This document shows positions 8,955-17,379 of a stretch of DNA of 64,000 nt, piece after piece. The DNA comes from Parabacteroides faecis (GTDB taxonomy: Bacteria; Bacteroidota; Bacteroidia; Bacteroidales; Tannerellaceae). Position numbers and translations under genes: made by a program. The notes under the pieces are model-generated. The model worked only from the letters and a program-made list of their open reading frames with translations. It was not told where the DNA came from and did no database searches. Location: NCBI RefSeq assembly GCF_014647375.1, contig NZ_BMPB01000008.1, forward strand, positions 1-64,000, written 5' to 3'. Positions within the stretch are counted from its first letter, which is position 1, and each line of letters opens with the position of its first letter.

Positions 8955-10046
8955 ATGAAACGAATCGTTTTTTTAGACTATGTACGCGTGTTTGCCTGCT
9001 TCCTTGTTATGGTTGTTCACGCCAGTGAAAATTTTTATGGCGCTCCCGGGTCCACAGATATGGCGGGGCCGCAATCTTTTTTAGCCAATGAGGCAGACCG
9101 GCTGTGGGTGGCGGTGTATGACGGTTTCTCACGTATGGCAGTTCCCCTGTTTATGATTGTCTCCGCCTTTCTTCTTGCACCGATGAAGGAGGGACAGACC
9201 ATGTGGCAGTTTTACCGCCAGCGTTGTATCCGGATCCTGCCGCCGTTTTTCATATTCATGATATTATACAGCACTTTGCCTATGTTGTGGGGACAGATAG
9301 ATGGAGAAACATCCATAAAGGACTTATCGCGAATATTGCTAAATTTCCCTACGTTGGCCGGGCACTTATGGTTTATGTATCCCCTGATCAGTCTTTACCT
9401 CTTTATACCTATCATATCACCCTGGCTGAGTAAAGCCACGGCGAAGGAAGAACGTTTCTTTATCGGGCTGTTCCTGTTGACGACATGTATGCCATATCTC
9501 AACCGCTGGTGTGGTGAAGTGTGGGGACAGTGTTTCTGGAATGAATACCATATGTTGTGGTATTTCTCCGGTTATCTGGGGTATCTTGTTTTGGCACATT
9601 ACATACGTGTTCATCTTACCTGGGATCGCACCAAACGTCTTGCCATAGGATTCGTCCTGATGGTCGTAGGGGCTGCACTGACCATCTATTCGTTCTATAT
9701 CCAGGCTATACCCGGAGAACTTCATACTACTCCCGTAATAGAAATAGGGTGGGCTTTCTGTACGATCAACTGTGTGATTCTTACTGCGGGCACGTTCCTT
9801 ATGTTTACATGTATAGACCGTCCGAAGGCTCCAAAGCTGATAACAGAAATGTCGAAACTCAGTTATGGTATGTACCTGATGCATATATTCTGGCTCGGAT
9901 TATGGGTAACAGTGTTCAAGCAAACACTGGCATTACCGACTGTTGCCGCCATACCCTGCATTGCTGTGAGTACCTTCGCCAGCTGTTATGTTACGACAAA
10001 GATTCTCTCGCTTTTACCCGGTAGTAAATGGATAATCGGAGATTAA
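8955..10046 (+). CDS. Acyltransferase family 3 membrane protein
   Basis: A 363-residue integral membrane protein of the acyltransferase-3 (OafA/WecH-like) family with about ten hydrophobic segments. It starts with the family's typical LDYVRVFACFLVMVVHA, in which the His in the first membrane helix is the presumed catalytic residue, and has the RILPPF arginine motif near residue 94. Such proteins move acyl groups (often acetyl or succinyl) onto surface polysaccharides or lipids. The acceptor is unknown and no polysaccharide locus is nearby. It stands alone with a strong terminator behind it. Confidence 0.85.
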   Translation: MKRIVFLDYVRVFACFLVMVVHASENFYGAPGSTDMAGPQSFLANEADRLWVAVYDGFSRMAVPLFMIVSAFLLAPMKEGQTMWQFYRQRCIRILPPFFIFMILYSTLPMLWGQIDGETSIKDLSRILLNFPTLAGHLWFMYPLISLYLFIPIISPWLSKATAKEERFFIGLFLLTTCMPYLNRWCGEVWGQCFWNEYHMLWYFSGYLGYLVLAHYIRVHLTWDRTKRLAIGFVLMVVGAALTIYSFYIQAIPGELHTTPVIEIGWAFCTINCVILTAGTFLMFTCIDRPKAPKLITEMSKLSYGMYLMHIFWLGLWVTVFKQTLALPTVAAIPCIAVSTFASCYVTTKILSLLPGSKWIIGD

Positions 10047-10070
10047 AAGAATGTAAGTGTTTAGTATAAA

Positions 10071-10112
10071 AAAAGTCCCGGTATTTTACTCGAAGAAAAT
10101 ACCGGGACTTTT
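10071..10112. terminator. Strong bidirectional terminator
   Basis: A perfect 17-bp inverted repeat (10071-10087 with 10096-10112) around an 8-nt loop. The stem starts with AAAA and ends with TTTT, so it gives a U-tract in either direction. It separates the convergent acyltransferase and MFS genes. Confidence 0.85.
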
Positions 10113-10130
10113 TATGTTTACCTTAGTTCA

Positions 10131-11540
10131 TTAAGGCTCTGCAATCGTTTCTTCTGCAAGGATACGTGCTTTATCGGCATCGCTCTGGATATTGGGCTGT
10201 TCCAGACCGTAATGTTTGATCTTATCTTCACGCTTCAACAGTAAAGCGATGATCAATGCCAACACACCGAAACAGGTAAAGATTGCCATCGGCAGCGTAT
10301 AATCGTAGGCCGGTTTTCCGGTACCGTTGTCGATCTTGCAGTAGGTATCCAGTACCCATCCGATCAATAGTGGAACCATACTTAATCCGATATTCTGAAC
10401 CCAAAAGATCAGGGCATAAGCTGTACCCAGCTGTTTTTCCGGGATGATCTTCGGAACGGAAGGCCACATGGCTGACGGAACCAGGGAGAAAGCGATACCT
10501 AATACGACCATGACAATGGTAGCAAACCACCATTCGTTGAGGATCGGCAATGTGAATAGCAGGTGTACGCCGATCAGCATCAATGCACCGTAGATCATGA
10601 TAGTAGCTCCTTTTCCTTTACGGTCGTACAGGTTTCCGAAGAACGGTGTCAGCAGGATTGTACCGAAAGGCAGGATGGCCGGAATGTTACCAGCCAGGTC
10701 GGGGCTTACATTGTATTTGTTGACCATCAGGTCGGTTGCGTATTTCAGGAACGGGAATACGGCAGAATAGAACAATACGCACAACAGGGCGATCAACCAG
10801 AAACCTTTGCTGGAAATGATCAGACCGATATCTTTCAGACGGAACGGTTCTTCCTCTTCTGCCTGTTCGACGGCACTCATAGAAGCATCCAGCTTACGGT
10901 CCATCACACAGAATACAAGGAATGCGATCAGACCGATACACAACATACAGAGGCAAAGCAGGATAGGTGCGGAGATGCTACCGAAAAACTTCGCTGCCGG
11001 AACAGTAATAGACAGAGCGAGTGCCGTACCCAGACGGGCTGTAGCCATTTCAAGCCCCATAGCCAATGCCATTTCTTTCCCTTTGAACCATCTTACGATG
11101 ATCTTGGAAACGGTGATACCGGCTGTTTCAACACCAACACCGAAGATAGCATAACCGAGAGCCGCAACCATAACCTGGGCTTTCCATCCGAACAATTCAC
11201 CTTCCATGGTAAAGAAATCGGATATTGCATAATATTTAAGAGAACAACCGATAATCATTAAAATACAGGCACCGACTCCGGTAAAACGGACACCCATCTT
11301 ATCCAGTACGATACCTCCGATGATCAACATGAAAAGGAAGACATTGAACCAACCGTAGGCACTTGTGAAGAAGCCGTATTCGGTACTATTCCAGGAAAGT
11401 TGTTCTTCCAACATCGGTTTAAGCGGTGCCATCACATCGGTGAGGAAATACCCGCATAACATAGTAAAGGCGACAAGTGCCAGCACGCTCCATCGTGCCA
11501 CTTTTGAGTCGCTCAGTTTCTGATGAATTTGTTCAATCAT
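10131..11540 (-). CDS. MFS transporter
   Basis: A 469-residue inner-membrane transporter with 12 predicted helices in two halves, an intracellular loop at about residues 220-235 rich in Glu (EQAEEEEPF), and MFS-style loop motifs such as GIVLDKMGVRF (about 76-86) and FGNLYDRKGKG (about 300). Family sense: secondary uptake or efflux of a small solute; the substrate is not identifiable. It lies 24 bp downstream of folC on the same strand and is probably read with it, but I draw no functional link from that. Confidence 0.88.
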   Translation of the reverse strand: MIEQIHQKLSDSKVARWSVLALVAFTMLCGYFLTDVMAPLKPMLEEQLSWNSTEYGFFTSAYGWFNVFLFMLIIGGIVLDKMGVRFTGVGACILMIIGCSLKYYAISDFFTMEGELFGWKAQVMVAALGYAIFGVGVETAGITVSKIIVRWFKGKEMALAMGLEMATARLGTALALSITVPAAKFFGSISAPILLCLCMLCIGLIAFLVFCVMDRKLDASMSAVEQAEEEEPFRLKDIGLIISSKGFWLIALLCVLFYSAVFPFLKYATDLMVNKYNVSPDLAGNIPAILPFGTILLTPFFGNLYDRKGKGATIMIYGALMLIGVHLLFTLPILNEWWFATIVMVVLGIAFSLVPSAMWPSVPKIIPEKQLGTAYALIFWVQNIGLSMVPLLIGWVLDTYCKIDNGTGKPAYDYTLPMAIFTCFGVLALIIALLLKREDKIKHYGLEQPNIQSDADKARILAEETIAEP

Positions 11541-11564
11541 GATATTTGTTTTAATTAAGTTATA

Positions 11565-12872
11565 TTATTTGTTTTCTTTCATGAAAAGAGGCAGCGCATC
11601 GGCTACGATAAAAGTACTTCCTCCGATAAAGATCGTATCGTCTTCCCCGGCAGTTGCGAGGGCACGTTCGACAGCTACAGCTACATTATCGCAGGTGACA
11701 CCGCTTAAACCATGCATCATACCTAAAGCTGCGATATCGGTTGACGACATTGCCCGTTCGACAGACGCCTGTGTGAAAAAGTAAAAAGCATCGGTAGGCA
11801 TTAACTCCAGTACGCCGTTGACATCTTTATCGTTTACCATACCGACAATCATATATGTACGACGGGAACGTTTTATCACTTCTTTGAGCTGCATATTCAG
11901 ATATTGCCATCCGCCGGTGTTGTGACCTGTATCGCATATCACTTTCGGCTTTTCCTGTAAAACCTGCCATCGTCCCATTAATCCGGTGAACTCTACAACA
12001 TGCTCGAAACCTTCACGAACGGCTTCATCCGGAATATCGATATCTAGGCTGTGAAGCAGATTCAGGGCAGCGAGAACCGTTTTGGCATTTCTGACCTGGG
12101 CAACTCCGCCCAACTCGCCGAATAGCTGTCCGTATTCGACAGAGTCGAAATACCATTCACCCGTATCCATCAGATACGATTCGTTTAGCAGGTCCTCCTG
12201 CGAAGCAAAGTAAACCAACGTATCGTTCCTGTCTGCAGCATCGGCAAAGACCTGTGCGACACTTTGGGTATATATTTCTCCGACGAGTGCCGGAACTTTC
12301 GGTTTGATGATACCGGCCTTCTCGAATGCGATCTTTTCAACCGTATCACCCAGGAACTGCGTATGATCGAGGCTGATATTCGTAATGATGCTCAGGATCG
12401 GTGTGATAATGTTCGTACTGTCCAGTCGTCCGCCCATACCTACTTCAATAATGGCAAAGTCTACCTTTTCGGCACGGAAATAATCGAAAGCCATAGTAGA
12501 AGTGAGCTCAAAGAAGGAGGGATGAAGAGGTTCGAAAGTGGTACGGTGACGTTCAACAAAGTCTATAACATATTCCTGGGGGATCATTTTACCATTGACA
12601 CGGATACGCTCGCGGAAATCAATCAAGTGAGGCGAGGTGAAAAGTCCCACTTTATATCCGGACTGACGAAGGATCGCAGCCAGTAAATGGCTGACGGAAC
12701 CTTTTCCGTTTGTCCCTCCTACATGGATCGTTTTATAGGCTTTATGCGGATTACCCAGATAATTATCCAGTGCGATACTGGTATCTAATCCCGGCTTGTA
12801 AGCGGATGCCCCGCTGTGCTGAAATACCGGAATGCTTGTATATAGATAGTGAAGCGTTTCTTCGTAAGTCAT
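11565..12872 (-). CDS. folC: Bifunctional folylpolyglutamate synthase/dihydrofolate synthase
   Basis: A 435-residue Mur-ligase-family enzyme that adds glutamate to dihydropteroate and then to folates, using ATP. The P-loop is GGTNGKGSVSH (about residues 51-61), followed by the folate-binding and Mg-binding segments (SPHL, EVGMGGRLDSTN about 139-150) and HNTGG near 320. The start is the ATG for MTYEE; a TTG eight codons upstream belongs to the promoter's -7 box and is not used. Length is usual for FolC. It heads a probable two-gene unit with the MFS transporter. Confidence 0.93.
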   Translation of the reverse strand: MTYEETLHYLYTSIPVFQHSGASAYKPGLDTSIALDNYLGNPHKAYKTIHVGGTNGKGSVSHLLAAILRQSGYKVGLFTSPHLIDFRERIRVNGKMIPQEYVIDFVERHRTTFEPLHPSFFELTSTMAFDYFRAEKVDFAIIEVGMGGRLDSTNIITPILSIITNISLDHTQFLGDTVEKIAFEKAGIIKPKVPALVGEIYTQSVAQVFADAADRNDTLVYFASQEDLLNESYLMDTGEWYFDSVEYGQLFGELGGVAQVRNAKTVLAALNLLHSLDIDIPDEAVREGFEHVVEFTGLMGRWQVLQEKPKVICDTGHNTGGWQYLNMQLKEVIKRSRRTYMIVGMVNDKDVNGVLELMPTDAFYFFTQASVERAMSSTDIAALGMMHGLSGVTCDNVAVAVERALATAGEDDTIFIGGSTFIVADALPLFMKENK

Positions 12873-12893
12873 GCTGTTTGTTTTTATAATTGG

Positions 12894-12901
12894 CAAAAGT
12901 A
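12894..12901 (-). promoter_or_regulatory. -7 box for folC
   Basis: TACTTTTG on the minus strand, 21 bp upstream of the folC ATG. It fits TAnnTTTG; I see no clear -33 TTG. Confidence 0.5.
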
Positions 12902-12971
12902 GTTAGAAAAATACAGACAGGCAAAGAATTGAAAACCTTTTAATATCAGTGTCATGTTCCAGGAAATAAAG

Positions 12972-13007
12972 AAAAGAGCCGTAAATTACATCACTTACGG
13001 CTCTTTT
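12972..13007 (-). terminator. Terminator downstream of the GH84 gene
   Basis: 13-bp perfect inverted repeat (AAAAGAGCCGTAA at 12972-12984 and its complement at 12995-13007). It lies between folC and the GH84 gene and is placed to stop minus-strand transcription of the latter. Confidence 0.75.
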
Positions 13008-13025
13008 TATTGGTTGTTCAGTCGA

Positions 13026-15542
13026 TCATTCCCTTACGATCTGATGGATCAGGATCGGGGTTTTGCCTGCCGGAGTGATCGTTAGTGTTTGTATATCATC
13101 AAAAGATATCTTGTTCAGTCTGATGTAACCGGCATATCCGCAGTACAACATATTGGTTTCACCTTCTTTATCTTCTCCGGAAACGGATACCATACTTTCG
13201 TTGTCGCCTGACAGATAGAATTCGATATACTGATCTACACCTTCACATTTCACATTTACTTTTTCACCCGGTTTCAATGTCTTGTAGGTATTCAGGTTCA
13301 AATCGTACATCATCAGTTCTTCATTGATTTCAGGAACTTCTTTGGTCTTTACGGAGAAAGAGGCCACCTTTAATTCCATTTGTTTGCCGGAATTGTTACG
13401 CATCCGGATAAAGTGAGCTTTCGAATCAACATTGTTGACGGTAAATTTGGTCCGGTCCGCCGGAATATCGGAGAGGGGAGTCCATGTTTTACCGTCTGCC
13501 GACCATTCGAATACACGTCCTTCCACATTACTTTGCGGTAAGTTGAATGTGAAAGATTCGGCATCTTTCTGGATTTCCCATCCCAGGCCGATATACTCGT
13601 CCGGTTCCACTTTTACGACTTCGAGCATGGGGACATATGCGATCAGGCCATCATCTTCCGACCACGGTTGATTTTTCAACTGGTTTACATTCGTAATGGT
13701 TGAAGCCGTACTTACCCGGATCTCGTTGGACGGAGTTTCTGTTGTCGAGAGCAGGTTACGGCTGGTTTGCCTGTATATTCCTTCAATAAGAGGCATAAGT
13801 ACCCGCGTACTGACTTTGACGCCTTTCTGGTATGGATTCTGATTGAAAGAACGGTTGATTAATTTCATGCTATCCATAACGGCAGAGACAGCCAGGAAAC
13901 GTTGCCAGGTGTTCTGGCGGTCTTTTTCATACCAGGCATGCGCCATGTGTAATGCGTTGGTTCCGCATCTGCCGAGTAGCTCGAATTGCATCAGCCAGGG
14001 ATTGATCTCTTTGATCAGTTCTTTGTTGTCGCCCTGGTTATAGATCAGTTCAGGAGCCACCTGTATCTGTGCGAACAAAGCCCCGAGTTGATTCGCATCT
14101 CTTTCGCCGAAACGTCCGTTCCGATAACCGGATAGAAAATTATCGGCTAAAGCCTGATAGCGGGTCGATTCTTCCCTGCGGTATAAATGACCGTTAGGTC
14201 CCGGATCGCTGTTATTCTCGCAGAATGTTTTGAAAGCGATAGATGCTTTCGGCACTAAATATTCGCAAGCCTTTTCCCATGCCAGTTGCGGGTCGTAATT
14301 GTGTATATTCCAGCTATACATAGCGACACCGAACAGGGCCACTTTAGATGCTTCCGCATGTTCCATCGGATTGGCGACAAAGCCGGACATGGCGTTCGAA
14401 GCTTGTGTATCCAGACCGTAAGCCGGTCCCATCAATAAATGATCGCGGCAATAGTCGCTTACCGGGAAATTCCACCAGATATAAGCCGGACGTCGGATAC
14501 GTTTGTTTACCCATTCAAGACCTTCCAGGGTGATATCGTCTACTACACGGTTACCGGTCCACATGATCTGAATAGCCGGATGGAGTTGTTCGCCGAGAAT
14601 ATCCAGATAGTCGGTACGAGCCCAGGCACGGTTATATTCTGTCGGACACATGATCAATGGCTGGATATCGTTTTTCTTTTCTACAAACTCCTTTTGGATA
14701 TAATTCATCAGGCCTGCCTGTTTGGCTGCATTGGTCCCTTCCCCGGAAATGTCATCGAAGAAAACGGCGAAAGCACGTACGCCTAAATTGTACATCTGTT
14801 CGAATTTGGAAATAACATTACTGCTGTCGGTCGCATTCCATTGGATATCTTGTCCCGGATGGATTGCCCATACGAAATCGACTTTGTTACGCGCGGCTTC
14901 GGCTGTCAGTTCTTTGATCTGATTAGCCTGATCGACAGGGTAAGGTTCGCGCCAGCTGGCACTGTGGAAAGGATCGTCTTTCGGACCGTAAATGTAAGTG
15001 TTCATCTTAAACTCTCCGTAGAAGCGAAGCTGGCTGATACGGTCGGCATGGCTCCACGGAGTTCCGTAAAAGCCTTCGACAGTTCCCCGGTAAAGTACGT
15101 CGGGATAGTCTGTAATAGTGCAGAGGGGGAGTGTACGTTTTCCTGCTTCATTGTAGCTGACCAACTGTTTCAATGTCTGGGCTGCATAGAACAAGGAACG
15201 GTTGTCTACGATCTCGATGGTGATCTTTTTCTTGGATATATCCAGAATATAGGCACCGGAGCGTTCCATTTCGGGTGTTTTTGCTTTGAGCTTTTTGATT
15301 TCCAGCGGCAACGATTTGCCGGATTGGGCAAAAGGCAATGCTTTTTTCAATATCTTCACTGCATCGGCGTCCGGATTGCTGATACCTTGCAAGGTATATC
15401 CGTGGGAAGGGATATATTGCTGGTTGGAAATGACAATATGCTGCGGTTGGGGATATAGCTCCAGAGAGAGGCTTTGGGCATAAGTAATCCCCGGAATGCA
15501 ACATAATAAAAGTGTTAAGAGTAGATTTGATAGTATTTGCAT
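13026..15542 (-). CDS. Secreted beta-N-acetylglucosaminidase, glycoside hydrolase family 84
   Basis: An 838-residue secreted enzyme removing terminal beta-linked GlcNAc, probably from host mucin or O-GlcNAc glycoproteins, in the periplasm or at the cell surface. After a signal peptide (to about residue 22, TYAQ) come an N-terminal domain of the GH20/84 type (about 25-135), the catalytic barrel (about 140-440) and C-terminal helical and beta-sandwich domains. The paired catalytic aspartates of GH84 substrate-assisted catalysis appear as FFDDISG near residue 262. The family start VEGFYGTPWSH at about 155 is also present. It is about 100 residues longer than the studied Bacteroides enzyme as I remember it. 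Single gene. Confidence 0.92.
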   Translation of the reverse strand: MQILSNLLLTLLLCCIPGITYAQSLSLELYPQPQHIVISNQQYIPSHGYTLQGISNPDADAVKILKKALPFAQSGKSLPLEIKKLKAKTPEMERSGAYILDISKKKITIEIVDNRSLFYAAQTLKQLVSYNEAGKRTLPLCTITDYPDVLYRGTVEGFYGTPWSHADRISQLRFYGEFKMNTYIYGPKDDPFHSASWREPYPVDQANQIKELTAEAARNKVDFVWAIHPGQDIQWNATDSSNVISKFEQMYNLGVRAFAVFFDDISGEGTNAAKQAGLMNYIQKEFVEKKNDIQPLIMCPTEYNRAWARTDYLDILGEQLHPAIQIMWTGNRVVDDITLEGLEWVNKRIRRPAYIWWNFPVSDYCRDHLLMGPAYGLDTQASNAMSGFVANPMEHAEASKVALFGVAMYSWNIHNYDPQLAWEKACEYLVPKASIAFKTFCENNSDPGPNGHLYRREESTRYQALADNFLSGYRNGRFGERDANQLGALFAQIQVAPELIYNQGDNKELIKEINPWLMQFELLGRCGTNALHMAHAWYEKDRQNTWQRFLAVSAVMDSMKLINRSFNQNPYQKGVKVSTRVLMPLIEGIYRQTSRNLLSTTETPSNEIRVSTASTITNVNQLKNQPWSEDDGLIAYVPMLEVVKVEPDEYIGLGWEIQKDAESFTFNLPQSNVEGRVFEWSADGKTWTPLSDIPADRTKFTVNNVDSKAHFIRMRNNSGKQMELKVASFSVKTKEVPEINEELMMYDLNLNTYKTLKPGEKVNVKCEGVDQYIEFYLSGDNESMVSVSGEDKEGETNMLYCGYAGYIRLNKISFDDIQTLTITPAGKTPILIHQIVRE

Positions 15543-15602
15543 AGATCAACGGTTTAAGTGATTAATATTAGGTTGTAAAGTTATCACTATTCAATAAAAA
15601 AA

Positions 15603-15640
15603 CAAGGATGGAACAAGATAATTCTGTCATTCCATCCTTG
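15603..15640 (-). terminator. Terminator behind the DUF3857 gene pair
   Basis: 11-bp inverted repeat (CAAGGATGGAA at 15603-15613, complement at 15630-15640). Read on the minus strand it is followed by a run of seven T, so it ends the unit transcribed from the right. Confidence 0.8.
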
Positions 15641-15663
15641 AATAAATTATTGTTTGTATTTAC

Positions 15664-17373
15664 TTAGTCGACTGACAATAACAGCACCTTATTCGATTTA
15701 TTTCCCCATTCTGTCAACAAGTCGCGTAAGTTAACGAATTGGGCCGGCGTATATAATTGCTTGTTCAGTTGCAAAGAACGTTCTACTTCTGCTTTATTAC
15801 CGTCCTGTTTGACGGAAATGACGACTTTCCCGGCTGCATTTTCGATTGTTTTTACAGATTCAGGGGTTGCGAGTTCCATACCTGTCGGTATCGTTACCGT
15901 GTAAGCATAATGTTCGTTCGACTTACAGGGTAATAACAGGTTTTCTTTACGGGTACTGTTCATATGGCAATAGCTGCTGTACGCCAGACTGACAGGGGCA
16001 TCCGGTAAAGTGACCATTACATAGCCGTTGTTCGCTTTCAATGGCTGTGAAGATGATTCGCTTCCTGCATACGCAGATCTGTTTCCACCGTAATAAGGTG
16101 CGTAGGCGTCACCGATCGTAGCCTTCACCTGCGATTCTGCTTTTTCCGGAGAAACAGATATAGCTACTTCATAATTTATACCGGCGTCAGGTGTACTGAT
16201 AGCTACCGGGGTCCCGGCATTTGTCAGGCTGATGACCGGTGTTTGGTTGTTCCAACCGGCTGCAGCCATTTTACTGGACATCGGAGACATGATGTATTGT
16301 TTGCCGTCTGCGTTAGCAATAACGACCAGTTCCTTTATGGCATTCAATCCGAGGCTGGCAGGATCTGCATTGACACGATAATATGCGGCTGTTTCTGCCT
16401 TGATACCGGCTGCATTTAACAGACCGTTCAGCAAGTTTGTTTTTTCCGCTTCTGTTCCGTAAGCGGAGTAGAATACATCGTTAATTGAACGGATCTTGAA
16501 TCCGGTATCGCGTAAAGGTACCTGGCTGTAACCGACATCTTCGGTCACATGTTTGAGGATCGCCTGTAGCTTTTCGGTGTCATTCTTTTTATCGGCTGTC
16601 AGGTTTTCAGCGATAGCATTCAACTGTACATCATTGGCAGGAGTGAACTGGGCAAATAACGTATGCAGGGCATCTTTGTTGGATGCATAAGTAGAGGCTG
16701 TCAGGAATGGAACATCTCCATTGGCAGTCGATACGAACGGATCACGGGAAGAGGCCGGCTGATTATTCAGTTTCCAGGTGACGGTTTTCATTCCGTCGGC
16801 AGTTGCCACTATGGGTTTGGAATTGACATTCTCCAGGGTATAGGCAAGCGGTTTGTTTTCAGGAACAGACAAGCAGATCGTATATTCCTTTACCGGAGAA
16901 GTCTGTAAAATCTCATCGTAGATATCCAGTTCCGGAAGGTAACCCGGTTTGGAGGTCAGGGTATAATCCAGATAAATGGTTGCCCCCAGTTCCAGTCCGG
17001 TATGGACAACAACCATCTCTTTCAGATTATTGTAAGCCGGAGCATCGGCTGCCGCGCGGGGTAGTACTTCGACAAAAGCATTATCCGGCGTTTTAACGAT
17101 GTTACCGTCTTTCTGTTTGGTGTAAGAAGCATTGATCTTCAAATCCTGATATTGGGGATTGTATACAATGAAACTTTCTCCGTATGTACCGTTCATGGCA
17201 GTATGGGTGAAAAGGGTCAGTTCCATAGTATAGCGGAACTCCTGACTGCCGTCTGCATTCAAAATATATGCTTTCGATAACTTCCTGTATTCAGCTTCCG
17301 ATGCAGCAAATATAGATGCTGTGAGGGCGAGCAGACAGAGAAGCAGCGCGAATTTATTTAATATCCTAGTCAT
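15664..17373 (-). CDS. DUF3857 protein with degenerate transglutaminase domain
   Basis: A 569-residue exported protein with a signal peptide (1-23), a DUF3857 beta domain (about 30-230), a transglutaminase-like fold (about 240-350) and a C-terminal beta domain. In the neighbouring paralogue the transglutaminase core reads CGVCKD; here the matching segment reads AYGTEAEKTNLL near residue 300, so the catalytic Cys is absent and this copy is unlikely to be an active transglutaminase or peptidase. It starts 6 bp after the stop of the paralogue, so the two are cotranscribed and may form a complex in which one partner is catalytic. No function is known to me for the family. Confidence 0.8.
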   Translation of the reverse strand: MTRILNKFALLLCLLALTASIFAASEAEYRKLSKAYILNADGSQEFRYTMELTLFTHTAMNGTYGESFIVYNPQYQDLKINASYTKQKDGNIVKTPDNAFVEVLPRAAADAPAYNNLKEMVVVHTGLELGATIYLDYTLTSKPGYLPELDIYDEILQTSPVKEYTICLSVPENKPLAYTLENVNSKPIVATADGMKTVTWKLNNQPASSRDPFVSTANGDVPFLTASTYASNKDALHTLFAQFTPANDVQLNAIAENLTADKKNDTEKLQAILKHVTEDVGYSQVPLRDTGFKIRSINDVFYSAYGTEAEKTNLLNGLLNAAGIKAETAAYYRVNADPASLGLNAIKELVVIANADGKQYIMSPMSSKMAAAGWNNQTPVISLTNAGTPVAISTPDAGINYEVAISVSPEKAESQVKATIGDAYAPYYGGNRSAYAGSESSSQPLKANNGYVMVTLPDAPVSLAYSSYCHMNSTRKENLLLPCKSNEHYAYTVTIPTGMELATPESVKTIENAAGKVVISVKQDGNKAEVERSLQLNKQLYTPAQFVNLRDLLTEWGNKSNKVLLLSVD

Positions 17374-17379
17374 CGTCTT

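Noticed and set aside
9417-9884. Long antisense frame of 155 codons inside the acyltransferase gene
   Set aside because: Shadow of a conserved membrane protein; composition rich in His/Cys/Arg without domain sense.
11565-12896. TTG start for folC eight codons upstream
   Set aside because: The TTG is the end of the -7 promoter box TACTTTTG; the same artefact occurs at 28823, 38336 and 46339.
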